From: Rhizoctonia solani
Lineage: Eukaryota; Basidiomycota; Agaricomycetes; Cantharellales; Ceratobasidiaceae
Reading direction: 5' to 3'
DNA length: 64,000 nucleotides
Assembly (NCBI RefSeq): GCF_016906535.1
Contig: NC_057373.1
Span: 992,001-1,056,000, forward strand
Shown here: positions 1 through 11,600 of the stretch, one piece after another
Numbering within the stretch: the first letter of the stretch is position 1
How the letters are laid out: every line of letters begins with the position of its first letter
The notes under the pieces: model-generated
The model's database searches: none
Seen by the model: only the letters and a program-made list of their open reading frames with translations
What the model was told of the DNA's origin: nothing
Translations under genes and position numbers: made by a program

Positions 1-63
1 CACATGATATTTACCCATAGCAGGAGCAGCCGTGGGTTGGGCGGAAATGTTCTGGGGAGCCAT
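1..63 (-). CDS. Unknown protein, N-terminal fragment
   Basis: An ATG on the minus strand at 63 opens a reading frame that runs off the left edge, giving 21 residues beginning MAPQNISAQPTAAPAMGKYH. The stretch is Ala/Pro/Gln-rich and not recognisable as a family. It faces away from ELP2, so the 265 bp between them would be a divergent promoter. It could also be a chance ORF, since only 21 codons are visible. Confidence 0.4.
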   Translation of the reverse strand, partial: MAPQNISAQPTAAPAMGKYHV

Positions 64-214
64 CACGAGAAAGTGGGTAGTAGGGTGGTGGGTGATTGAG
101 ACAGTAGTATGTGTTCGCCAGCCTACCCAACCATCAACTTTATACTCTTGCGCCCAAGGTCCAAAAATAAATACTGAGCCATAATTGGAGTGTGCCGGGA
201 CCCATGACACGCAT

Positions 215-224
215 CTCACGTGAG
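215..224. promoter_or_regulatory. Palindromic CACGTG element in ELP2 upstream region
   Basis: CTCACGTGAG is a perfect 10 bp palindrome containing the E-box core CACGTG recognised by bHLH factors (Cbf1/USF class). It lies about 105 bp upstream of the chosen ELP2 start, between two divergent reading frames. Location and symmetry are seen directly; regulatory use is inferred. Confidence 0.25.
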
Positions 225-328
225 GATCTGAAAATGCGGTGCTAAATTGTTTTAAATTTGACACCATTCATCAGGCGTGGCTACGCCCTCTTTGGCTGGT
301 GTGTCACATTCAAATCACTGCCCGCAGC

Positions 329-3300
329 ATGTTTTCCCACATATCCACGACGTACATCTCCGCATCTACGAATCGACATCCTCATGGTGCATCTATCATA
401 GGGTCTGGGCTTGTTGCTTTGGCTTCGCATAGATTTCTCGGATTCTGGGATACAACGGTCGGTGATGAAAGGCCAATTTGCGAGAGCTTTAACGACGGGA
501 AGTGTAGGATACTAATGGTCACGGTGTAATCGCGACTCTACCTGGTCATGATGAAGAAATCACCGTTGTAAAGGCATTCTCTGATACATTCGTTACTGGG
601 GACAAGCTAGGCCATGTCAAAATTTGGAGGAAACGAGGCGACAAGGTGTGAGAGTATCTTGCAAACAATCAATAGAGTTGAAGAACGTTTCATCACAATA
701 GTGGATAGCTTCACATTCTTGGCGTGCGCACAAGGAGCCCATATCTGCACTATCTATATTCCGGAGCCTAATCTTAACAGGTTCATCTGATGCAACGTTG
801 AAGTCTTGGTATCGCACTCAAGATGAGACCGGTGGTATGTGCATACACGAACCTTATTCACGATATAGCCATGAACTGACATTGAAGCTCCTAGACAAAA
901 TCGATGAGGGCCAAACAATTGATCTAAAGCGGCGCTACCCCCTTGACATTGCCGTGAGCTCACTACCTGGGTCTTCTGGTAAGTTTGTGGTCTATGCACC
1001 CGATAAATATTAAATATACTTCATTAGCCCTGATCATCGCCGTTGCGACAACATCAAGAGTTATCGATGTATATCTCCAAGCCTCAGGGCAAGAAGTAAG
1101 CATTTATCTTTTGCATCTGGCCATTGATCTTATCTCAAATTAGATAGTTTTTGCACTTTCCCTCGAAGGTCATGAAGATTGGATCAGGGCACTCTCATTT
1201 TCCCCTTTCTCTCCAGAAAGTGACGATCCGTCTCTGACGCTTGCCTCTGGTGGCCAAGATAACTACATTCGACTTTGGCTTATCAAGCCTACTGTACCCA
1301 AACCCGTCAGTTTGGAATCAACAGATCCAACGGATCCAACAGACGAGCTACTAGATGCGTTCGAGCGCTCCTTGAACGAGGTCGGACTCGACGAGCCGGG
1401 GCGTCAGCTCTCAATGCGAGAGCACGTCTTCTCTGTGAGAGGTTCCGAAGGACAGTGAGTCACGGTGCTCTATTTTTAGTTCGGGACAAAGCTGATAACC
1501 GCCACAGAGCAGTCACCTATTCTCTGTCATTTGATGCACTGCTTGTTGGACATGAAGCGAGTGTAAATTCTGTATCTTGGAAACCTGGTGATTCTGGGGC
1601 ACCTCAACTCCTCTCGTCATCGACAGATGCATCCCTCATCATCTGGGAACCCATTGATTCCGGGGCGGGAGCTATCTGGGGTTCCGTACAGCGATTTGGT
1701 GACGTAGGAGGGCAAAGAGCCGGAGGGTTTATTGGCGCGCTCTGGATCGACCCGACAGGAATTGCCGGGTGGGGATGGCATGGTGGGTGGAGGCGTTGGC
1801 AGCGCAGCTCGAACGAACAAGAAGCTTGGTCCGAAATTAATGCTCCAACCGGTCATTACGGACCTGTACGAGGGTTGGCATGGTCTCCCGAAGGCGAATA
1901 TATTGTGTCAACTAGGTGAGTCTTAATGGGTCTTGTTTTATACGAGCTATATGCATATTTGTTCACTCTAGTCAGGACCAGACGACTCGCATCCACGGTC
2001 CTGTAGGCGCTTCCCGTACCTGGCATGAACTTGCACGTCCGCAGGTACATGGGTATGATCTCACCGACGCTGCATTCGTAGGTCCAGGCGCATTACGTCT
2101 CGTAAGCAGCGCAGAGGAGAAAATAGCTCGGGTGTTTGATGCACCAAAAGGATTCGTCAGGGCGATTCGCAGCCTAGGAACTGTCCAATGGGGGGATGAG
2201 CAAGCTGACGAGGCAAGCTCGATTCACCTAATTTTATTACAAAACTAATTAGCTTGAACAGGCTGCCCGCCCTATAGGAGCAAGCCTTCCTCCACTGGGG
2301 CTATCCAATAAAGCTACAGATAGTACGCATACACCCACCATAATACCTTCTCATACTAACGTGTATACAGAACTGGAGTCATCCAACGAAGATATGTCAC
2401 TCCCTCAAGCCCCCACACGTCCACCATTTGACAGTGAACTTGCAACAATAACGCTTTGGCCTGAGACCGAGAAGCTTTTCGGGCACGGATACGAAGTACG
2501 CAATTTGTGCTCATCAATTCTCACGCTTCTAACAACCCCAATATAGTTGCATACACTAGCCGTGTCTCCTTCAGGAAGTCTGGTAGCAACTGCATGCAGA
2601 GCCACTTCTGCAAACCATGCAGTCGTACGACTTCATGCGTCATCAAACTGGCAACCTATCGGTAAACCTCTATCAGGACATTCACTCACCATCACTCGAA
2701 TCGCATTTAGTCACGATGAGCGCATGATACTCTCCGCGTCGAGAGATCGATCATGGAGGCTGTTCAGGCAGATAGAAGGATCGCAAGGTAATTAGCATTT
2801 CTATATTTAGCTAGGAGTAAAGTATATTTTGGGGATGAATATTTTTGGATGGATAGGAGAGTACGAGCCTATAGGGGATAATGCCTCGCATGGGCGTATC
2901 ATCTGGGACTGTGCGTGGAGCACAGACGACAAGATCTTTGCCACAGCTTCGAGGTACGTTCGACCACCAAAGGACGAACACGCGGTTAACCCGTCGAACA
3001 CCAGAGACAAAACCGTACGCATATGGAGTGGTTCCGAGGCCGACCTGGGCAAAGCACTCTCGACCATTAAGCTGAAGGAGGCCGCGACAGCCGTTGCACT
3101 CACAGAATACTCCCAAAAGCAAGTTTCACACCCCTGCTCTTCCCTCTGCGCGGAAATAACCCCCCTTCTCTCTCTCCTTGTACAGACGCATACTCGCCAT
3201 CGGACTAGAAAACGGACACGTGCACTTGTATATTTCTGCGCTTGATGCGCCTGACAAATGGGCGAGTGAAGCTACATTTGATAGCAGGTACGTATATACT

Positions 3301-3473
3301 TTTTTTCTTTCTCTTGCCCATACCTTTGTCTAAGGGCGTGGGGTATTTTTAGTGTCGCTTCGGTCGGACACGTTCATCGTTTAGCCTGGCGACCCGGGTG
3401 CACAAACCCTCAACAGCTTGCCATGTGTAGCGAAGATCGAACCATGAGGGTGTTGGATGTGTATTTCAAGTGA
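329..3473 (+). CDS. ELP2: Elongator complex protein 2, WD40 scaffold
   Basis: Multi-exon gene for the Elp2 subunit of Elongator. This complex modifies wobble uridines of tRNA (cm5U/mcm5U) and has also been linked to RNA polymerase II. Elp2 is a double seven-bladed WD40 propeller that scaffolds Elp1-Elp2-Elp3. Spliced exons follow yeast and human Elp2 closely, with WD signatures such as GHVKIWRKRG, DNYIRLWLIKP, DASLIIWEP and DKTVRIW. Family-typical landmarks are TWHELARPQVHGYD and LWPETEKLFGHGYE. The start at 329 gives MFSHISTTYISASTNRHP and fits the family N-terminus. The first intron is 458-507, phase 0. The last exon ends TMRVLDVYFK, with the stop at 3471-3473. Length, about 800 residues, is normal. 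The reading looks intact. Confidence 0.93.
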
Positions 3474-4148
3474 AATCCCCCAAGTCGAGTTTCCTTTTTT
3501 GTTTTTGTTTTATTGCGGATCGAGATTTGGAATACATGCGTATGCGTAAGTTGTCGATGTAGAATTGTCCGTGCCGAACCGTCTTCGAGGCCGGCGTGAT
3601 GCAAATCTTGGCCCACAAGTCTCGGGTTTGCCGATATGGTTCCCGTTGGCCGCTTAAAGATCCCGCGCATTCCAACAGAAGCAGAGGGGGCTATCAATGA
3701 GGAAAAAAAGATCTTACTAAAAATCAATACACGATTGAATATGCCAATCCCAACAAAAGCACGGACGGGTCAAGGCAAAAAAAAGAGGCAGTAGTGGTAG
3801 TAAAGACACATGAGACAGGCAGAGGCAAAATATAAAAGTGCAGATAACAGCGTCGAGGTCAGATGAGATGATGCGGTTGGGGGTGTGTGAGTGGTAGAAA
3901 CTACGGGGAATGCGGTTCGGTTCGGTTTAAAAAGTGTAGGTAGGTAGGTAGTGGGGGTGGGGTAGTCGTAAGGCTATAGAACAGGAAAACACAGAAGAAA
4001 AAGAAAGAATCCTTTGTTGTGCGTAGTTGGGTTTGCTGAGGGATATATAGTTGGGCTCGTAAGGATACACAGGGCAGAACTGGTTGGATTGGATGCGATT
4101 CGAATCGGTCCGGTTGACGGACTTGAGGTCTATTAGGTTGGTGTCCGG
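3474..4148. other. Convergent intergenic region ELP2 / eIF4A-like
   Basis: 675 bp between two convergent genes, so it should hold both 3' untranslated regions. I see A-rich runs, a short GTAG repeat near 3939-3952 and no coding stretch with splice or family support. No canonical AATAAA stands out. Confidence 0.5.
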
Positions 4149-7100
4149 TTATAGGACATCGCGAAGACTCATGGGAACTTCGGGCTGGGAATCAAACATC
4201 AGCGAGGGCAGAACGAGTGTTATCTGGTTAATACATACACATTTAATCCTACAAAGGCCAGTCAGTCATCAACACCAAAAACAAGCAACGATCGACTCAC
4301 TTGTAGAAACACTCGATCGAGCGCAGCATCTCCACATCACCTCCCGTGGCCGTCACAAAATTGACAACCACTCCAGCGCGCGAATAGCTAGACGAAATAG
4401 CAGGCGCAACGCGGTGGGCATATTCTTCTACAGCCTTGGGGAGATCTACACACGCCAATCATCGTCATTTCGACGTAAAATAAAAAGACAAGCCAAGCAT
4501 TGGCAGGATCAAGTCGACCGGTCACACCGAGGTTAAATTGAATCATTGTCAATTTCAACGTAAAAGAAATAAAGAAATAGGGGGAAACTCACCATAGTTG
4601 ACGACTAGCGGAACTTGGAAGACATCAGGTGCTTTGACCGGGACGTCATAGACAATCAACACGCGCATTGGTTGTCTCTGTCCGTTTGATGTGCCATTTG
4701 GACTCGTCCCCCGGAACTTGTTCAGAGACGCGAGTTTGGCCGTCGAGTTCATCTCACCGTGCTGCACAAGTGGGTAAGTAAAGAGCAAGGGCGCAGAAAA
4801 AGAGAGAAATACAAATGAATTCAAAAGCAAGAGAAGAACGCACCAGGGGAACAATATCAATGCCCTTGCCGGCAAGTTTGAAAGCGACATTTTCGAGCGC
4901 GACCAGTCCTCCGACATGAACAATCGCCTGCGCCACGTCCACATCGTCCAACAAATCGGACAACGCATCCAACTTCCACTCCCGAGCTTGTGCACTCTCC
5001 GCACTCGCTCCCCCGCCCCTCCCAGACCCAATAATGCCCAGTCCACCCCCGGAGTCGAGGGAGGCGGGTCCGAGCGAGCTCCGCCGGCCGTGAAAGCGAG
5101 GTACAAGTAAAATTGGCGGAGACCGCGCGAGTGGTTGCTCGGGTCCGCATGCGTAGCTCCGCCGTCTCGTCGGACCAAGACCCGGACGGGCTCGCGGAGC
5201 TGGATGGCGTTGGCGAGGTTGAGCACATCTTGGGGCACCGTGTTTGAGAACAACGCAGTTTGGCGCTCGATGATGCCGGGCGTATCTGGAGGGGGGATAG
5301 GGGAGGCCATGCGCGTGAATCGGTTCCCGCCGCCGGGTGTACTCGGGTTTTCGAATGGACTGAATGTGCTGGGTCCGACGGCCGGACTTCCAAGAGGTCG
5401 ACCGCGCGGGGCAGGGAACAGTCGAACTATGGTATACACAAAGTCATGTAAATTGCGCGCAATGAGTTGGTCGACTTCGTCCAATACCAGCAGGCGCACT
5501 TCTCCACCGTAGAGCCCTCCTGGAGCCGTAAAGAGCGAGTGGAGTTTTTGGGGAGTTCCACAGAGAATGTGGGGGATGTTTTGCTGAAGCATTCTGAGCT
5601 CTTGGACTACGTCTCCGCCCGTTCCGACGCCCAGCGCTGAACGTACACCGACTGGCCCACCAAGATCGCGAATCATGCGCTGGGCTTGGGTTGCTTGATC
5701 GACGGTGGTGGAAATAATAACCACCAATGGGCCGCGGTTGGGCGGCTTGCCGATCAACGAGGTCAATGCGACGTGAATAGCGGGAATAACATAGGCCGCG
5801 ATGCGTTCTTGAGTCGGAGGGGCCTGGGCAATGATATCCGAGCCGCGCAGGAGAAACGGCAAAGCGCGTTGTTGAATTTTGTTTGGAGGACCGACGCTAG
5901 AGGCGAGTCAATAAGGAAGAAAGAAAAAATACGACCGAGAAACACACCCATATTTAGCGATCGAGCGCAAGAGCTCGGGGGCCAGAGGGAGATGCTCCCA
6001 CTTGGAAATGACAGGGCCGGTCTCGTTGCGTGGGGAGCCTCCACCCCAGCTGGGTTCGCCAGCGAGTACGTCAAGAGCCTGGAGATTGGATTAGAGGTGC
6101 CTGGATGGGAGAAATTAAGGACTTACACTGGCCGAGTCGCGACGAATGAGACTGGTGACCGAGCGCCGCTTGTCCGGACCGCGGATGGCCGAGTCTGGAG
6201 CGAGACCACGGCCGGAAGGGTCAATGCTGCCAGAGGACCAAGTGCGAACGGGCATGGGCCCACGCGGCGGCTGGCGGTTGATAGTGTGGGGCTGGGGCGG
6301 GTCGAGCAGATTGAGCTGGGGCGTGACGGGACTGGGGGCGGCGGAAAAGCCGGAACTCATGTTCTGCAAGTGGGTCTGGGTCTGGATGGCCATGAGCTGG
6401 GAGACTGAGGCAGTAAGCGCCGACACGCGCTGGTTGAGTTGTTTGAGCTCATCCGAGTGGGATTGGGCCAGGGGGTTGTTCATGGGCGGGTCGGGCCGTT
6501 CGACAAGAAAAGAGACACTGTCTGCGATCCGTCGGAGCTCTTGGTGGATGTCGCGGTTGGCGTACTCGCATCGAATGAGACGGTCGAGTATGTCGTTGAG
6601 AAACGGCGAGGCCTTGGCATGGGCATCGAACGAGGCCACTTCGGGACCAATGGAACGGACCGAGGACGCGGGACTGATAGTCTCTGCGCGAAATGTGCCG
6701 ACGGCAAGATTGGCAATGGGGCGTTCGTCGTTGCGGGCCGTCTGGATGGAATACTGGCCAAAGTTGGCTGACAAATAGTCGTGAGGGGGCGACGAGGAAG
6801 ACACAGAGCCGCTCTTGGCCGTCGGAGTCAGCACCTCGGTCGATTGGCCGTTGAGATTTGCATTTGTGGCCGGATCGATGCTGTTTTCGCGCGATGCGGA
6901 GCGGGAGCGGCTAATAGGAGAACCATATTGACTTTCGCCAAGTCCGCTGCCGGTGCGCAACAGGCGCGGTGGAGACGTGCTTCCGCTCGAGAGCGCGAGA
7001 GAGCCCTGGCGGCCCGGTCCATAGGGCGAATAGGGCGAGTATGGATTGCCCACAGTGCCTAGTACGGGTGTATGCAGACCAGTAGCTGCAGGATGGGGTG

Positions 7101-7221
7101 TTGTCGTTGCCGAATTAGTCGCAGATGGGTGCTGACCAATAACGCCCAAATCAGGCTTGTCGTCGGGGGGAAAGAACGGCAGCGAAGCCGGGTTGAGTGT
7201 GTTGGCGACGCGCCCGGCCAT
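4149..7221 (-). CDS. eIF4A-like DEAD-box protein with degenerate helicase motifs
   Basis: The protein starts at 7221 (MAGRVANTLNPASLPFF). The first exon (6127-7221, 365 codons) is a low-complexity Ser/Pro/Thr-rich extension with a possible coiled coil (DELKQLNQRVSALTASVSQL). Exons 2-3 (5948-6078, then from 5896) begin a two-lobe eIF4A-type core with a Q-motif-like GPPNKIQQRALPFLLRG. Nearly every catalytic motif then departs from consensus: Walker A reads AQAPPTQERI instead of AQAxSGxGKT, DEAD is DEVD, SAT is SNT (FSNTVPQDVLNLA), and the HRxGRxGR motif is HRVAP. Yet lobe 2 clearly tracks eIF4A: REWKLDALSDL, HGEMN, VLIVYDVPVKAPDVFQVPLV, GVVVNFVTATGG, and a C-terminus EVPMSLRDVL. The fold is probably kept without ATP-driven unwinding. 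An intron of about 110 nt near 5000-5120 is needed to keep lobe 2 in frame. The last exon boundary is uncertain. Confidence 0.8.
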
Positions 7222-7593
7222 GGCAATCGAGGGGACAGGGCGATGGATGTGCGCATCAGGCCTTTATCCTCCATCTCTTTTCATCAACACGTGCCCATGA
7301 CAAACCCACTTTTCTTCCATCAGCTATCACCCCAAACACATCCCCACACACAAGGCACACTGACGTCTACATGTCGTCCCAGCTCGTCCAAAACAATACA
7401 ATTACGACTATTACTGATAACATCTGGTCCCATGTACGTTTCTGTTTCCGTTTTGTTTTTTCGTGTGTTTTTTTCCCTACACATCAAATCCACCCATCCT
7501 ACAACAGCGCGACCTGTCACGCTGCGCTACCGGAACCCTCCACGTCCGCTAGAAGCCTCCGTTAGCAAGAGCCTGTTTGTTACATTCTTTTGC
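7222..7593. other. Spacer between PABP2 3' end and eIF4A-like start
   Basis: 372 bp holding the PABP2 3' UTR and the promoter of the eIF4A-like gene, both on the minus strand. A short spliced plus-strand ORF beginning at 7371 can be drawn here but has no family support. Confidence 0.45.
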
Positions 7594-8335
7594 TTACCGT
7601 CCACGGTACGGATTGTATCCCGCAAATCCGCGCCCGCCCCTGCCTCGTCCGCCTCTTCCCCTGCCTCGACCACGCCCCATTCCAGGAATGTTTGTTCGCT
7701 TGGCCGTCACCTGCGCTCACGATGTATCAAACATTGCCCAACTCTCCTCTATCATATGACTAACCTTGATCGCTCGTCCTCTAAACAACGAATCGTTCAG
7801 CACCTCGGCAGCCTGTACATGCGCCGGCTCTGCAAACTCCACATATGCAAACCTAACAACTCCCAGTTTCAACGTCCAATCCTGAAATGAACCAGAAAAT
7901 CCAAACAAACCCTTTAGGATGTCCCGTGAACTTGTCACACAAAATAGTGATCCTATTAATCGTCCCAACAGCCTGGAAATGCGCCTGGAGCTCTTCGGGC
8001 GTCGCTCCATAATCCACCTATATGTGCCAATCACCCTTTGTAAACACCCAACCCATTCAAAAAAGACAAAAATATAACAATCGAAAACTCACATTGCCGA
8101 CGTACACACTCCGCGCATCGACTATCTCCGCACTCTCTTCTCCAAACTCGTTGCTCGCGTCGCCCCCACCGGACCCGACGCTCCCGGGCCCGCTCCCAGG
8201 TTGAGCCTGAGCCGTCATGGTGCGCAACTTTTCAGCCTCGGCTTCCATCTCTCGTACACGCGCCTTCATCTGCTCCAACTCTTCATCTTCGTCCCCCGAC
8301 CCTGCAGCCGCAATTTCCTTTTCGATTTCCGACAT
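7594..8335 (-). CDS. PAB2: Nuclear polyadenylate-binding protein 2 (PABPN1/Pab2 family)
   Basis: Small nuclear poly(A)-binding protein that acts in poly(A)-tail length control and RNA decay in the PABPN1/S. pombe Pab2 family. Order: acidic N-terminus with coiled coil ([18 protein letters not shown]), then one RRM with RNP2 RSVYVGN and RNP1 HPKGFAYVEF. The segment [16 protein letters not shown] is diagnostic of the family. It ends in an arginine-glycine-rich tail ([16 protein letters not shown]) closing NPYRGR. Four or more short introns are needed and all have GT..AG ends. I chose the ATG at 8335 ([12 protein letters not shown]) as closest to the family. An in-frame ATG at 8419 would add 28 residues and place the start only 16 bp from the transposon. 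Confidence 0.92.
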
Positions 8336-8428
8336 GAAGAGTTTGGGTGCGCTCGGGTCGTGCTGTTGTGTGTGTGCGTCTGTGGAGTCGGCGCTGAGTA
8401 GAATCGACACGGGGTGCACGTGACATTG

Positions 8429-8434
8429 TTATTA
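8429..8434. repeat. Target-site duplication, left copy
   Basis: TTATTA immediately outside the left inverted repeat, repeated exactly at 15086-15091 outside the right one. A 6 bp duplication is what a transposon insertion leaves. Confidence 0.85.
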
Positions 8435-8470
8435 CAGGACCCCCGATTATCCCGGGGGAGGCTTCTTCGG
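8435..8470 (+). repeat. Left terminal inverted repeat, 36 bp
   Basis: Begins CAGGACCCCCGATTATCC and ends GGCTTCTTCGG. It is identical over all 36 positions to the reverse complement of 15050-15085. The inner part, CCCCCG ATTATC CCGGGGG, can itself fold as a small hairpin. Confidence 0.95.
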
Positions 8471-8600
8471 AAATCCGGCCTCCTACTAGTGTTCATATCC
8501 GGAAGCTTTTCGGCGGCCACCTATATGACTCATATCCGGAACCCGCGGATGCCTCGGAGCCCAAACCCTCCATGTCCGGAAGTTGAACGATGCCTCGGGC
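8471..8600 (+). repeat. Left subterminal repeats (CATRTCCGGA units)
   Basis: Copies of CATATCCGGA or CATGTCCGGA lie at 8494-8503, 8531-8540 and 8571-8580, the last two followed by a GATGCCTCGG-type tail. They match the units next to the right end and are candidate transposase-binding sites. The orientation is the same as on the right side, rather than mirrored. Confidence 0.7.
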
Positions 8601-8655
8601 CGTATGCGCCCGGCGCTTAAATGTACATATCTATATCTATATACATATTTTCCTT

Positions 8656-11600
8656 TTACGATCCCGTTCTGGCTTTTGAACCCACTCGTGGTATACCGGC
8701 CTTCTCTAGTTCGGGTAAAAGACGCGCCAATTCATCTCTCTCGTCGAGAATGTGGCGATCCTTCAATTCGATGTCCTCAGTTTCCGAGCCTGGCGTGTTT
8801 ACGAAGCCGACGCGCATCAAGAGCTCGTTTGTCGGTACAAGTTGGTAGTACGGGATCTCCATTGGCCGACCAAGATGTATAGCACGATACTTGGCCCGCG
8901 ATGCAACCTTCTGATAGGTTTGGACTGCGACATATGAGATGTGCCCGAGATGAGTGGTCTGGGGGACCCATAGGTTCATCCCATTGTATCCGCCCTCCTT
9001 GATGTATATAGCCATAACTGTAATATCCAGTTTGAGTTTTTCTGCATAAATATGAGTCAAGACTTACCTCGTCCAAGCATAATTTGCTTTTCCAACATAA
9101 TCCAGACAAAAGTCCCGGGTTTGATTGGGTCAATGATAGTAATTCGTGCCGTGGCAATATCTTCGAGTAGCCTGGGAATGCCGCGTTTCCGCAAGCAATC
9201 GCGTCGAAGTTTGACATACTATCAAGAATTCGGTTATTTACAACGTTTTTCTGGTAAAGTAGCGAACTTGAAACATTACTTACGGAGTCTGCACGGGTCT
9301 CTGCGGCTTTTTTAGCATTTGCTGTGTTGCCCTTGAATTGTCCATCCGTCTCACCCCCACTTACAATCCAGCGTTGTAGGCGGGGGGAGATCTTATGACT
9401 ACTAAGCTCATGATCGCGCAATGTCTGCAAGAACGAGCGAGCTAGCGCTGCGTGACTTGTCTCTGTTGATAGTCCTTCCGATGCGTGCGGGGTAGCCAAT
9501 GAGCCTGGAAGGACCTCCCCTTGTTGGGAGGCAGTTTTACCTAGTAGCTATGTATGATCGTATATCAATAATCAGTGTTGACGATGAGTGACTACAATAT
9601 ATGCTCACGCCTGCCTTAAATTTTGCATAATTTTTGCTACTCTTGAGTGCGCGTGGATTTTGATGGCGCTGTCGGATCTGCAGTAGGATATCAAAGTTGA
9701 GCTCGACCAAAGAGCGTTGTTGGGGAAAGGTTTCGCTATTCATATCTTGAATTTGTGACTCAAGAAAGTTGGGGTCAGACATTTCTGTGGTCGATTTTGT
9801 ATGTTCCTCAACGGCTGTGCGGTCAAGCAGTACATCGGCATCGTTTTCGGGGGGAAGGTTGTCACTAAAACACCGTGGCAGGAAAATATTATCAGCCATT
9901 TGGGAACAATTAGAGAGATTTTGTCCACTTACATGAGAGCCGTGGCCTCGGTTTGAAGAGCCGCATTAGCATACACTAAGTTATCGCGTTGAATAGAAAT
10001 TGATTCAAGCGGAAGGTCGTGGGCATCTGCAAGCTCAACTAGCTCTTGAAACGCTTCACTTGATGATAAGTCTTCTGCCACACCTGTGTTGGACTCGGGG
10101 CTTGTATCTTCTTCAGATTGATCAAATGTACTTGTATGGTCCAGCGCTGTTGCAGGGACCAGGTCATCGGGAAGTATATTCACTGCCTGAGCAAGTAGAA
10201 TCGCCTCGCGGTATGCAATATATGCAATTTCTGCAATCTCGCCGTCTGTTGGGAAGCAAGCTAGAAGTGACAAGTCAACATTTGTTGAATCCATGTATGT
10301 ATGCTGGTAGCCAGTTGCTTTCCTCTGACGCTCTGTCGATGCTGCGGAAAACTCGGGACTGTTTCGATAGGATGCGCGGAGCAGAACACGAAGTTTAGGC
10401 ACAGAGAAAATAAAGTCAAGGTATGTAAAGTCTGGAACAAGCTTTCGCATTTCGGCAAAAAAGTGTTCGCAGGCTTCACTCGAGTGCAGCCAGGGTAAAA
10501 GGGGAGTCCCCTCGGGCATATAGTCACGATAAGCATAGATGAGCAAGATTAAGCCCTCAATTATTGTTGTTAAGATGTTGAAAGCCTGTTGCGAGATGAA
10601 ATATCGAGATAATAAGTAGCCAGAGTCCAGGAGAAATTGTCGCCAGAAATCGAAGAAGAATTTTGCTCGAAGTACCATCCACAGCCGATCTGCGTGCAAA
10701 ATGTGTCGGCTCTGGTATGCATCACCGAGTTCACCTGCTATGTATAGATAGACTGCTAAGCCAAGGTACTGGGGTCGTTTTTTGACTACGAATGAAAGTG
10801 TGAACTGGTTGAATACACATTCCGTGGAAACATCGTCCTGCCGATCGTTATTTTCGACATCGCGACGATGGAGGGTTGAATCGGGATCTTCAGCAATGTC
10901 GCGAACTTGAGAATACATTGGTGTCCTGGAACCCATTACTAAAAGCCGAGCACCTGAGTATAGGGTATTACGCAATGTTTTGAGTGCGTGTTTACTATCC
11001 TGGATGATTACACATGGATTATCCTTGGTCTTGCCGTCTAAGAGACCTAGTTTGAAGTCCAAGGGGTCTGGAGTAGATAGGCTGTTGGGAAGGCGCCGTG
11101 AAGGATGCGGGACAGTATAGTGTCGGTATTTATCCATGGACATAAAGAGTGACTCCTGGATATTTTGTTCGATTGCGCTGCCATCCGTAGCATACGAAAT
11201 GACATGTATTCCTCGGGCAAGTAGGCCTTGAATGACAAGTTTCAAGTAGCCAATAAGTGACTGGGTCGTAGCATTTGAGGCAATTGGTAGTGCAGCAATG
11301 GCAAGAGGGGGTATATGCGGCAATGGGACCTGTAAAACCCAGAGCCGAAGCTATAATAGGGATTAGGCCCAAGTCCAGCGCTAGTTTAAGGATCGTACCT
11401 TCGAAGCCTTGGAAAGTTTCCCATCCTTCAGAATTGACGTAAGTTCTTCTGTGCTTGCAACAGCGATGGCGCCCGTAGTTCCGCCAAGCAAATACCACAG
11501 TTTTGTACTTGTATCGTAGTAGGTTTTGAGAGCGGGCAGGAGCTTGGTGTCATCGCATGACAAGCACACCGGGCCTGTGTAATTAATCGAAGAAAAATAA

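Noticed and set aside
5135..6778. Long plus-strand open frames opposite the eIF4A-like gene
   Set aside because: They mirror GC-rich, low-complexity minus-strand coding sequence and show no domain.
7371..7545. Plus-strand spliced mini-ORF (MSSQLVQNNTITTITDNIWS, about 35 codons with a clean GT..AG intron)
   Set aside because: It lies in the spacer upstream of the eIF4A-like gene, has no recognised family and is too short to trust without transcript data.
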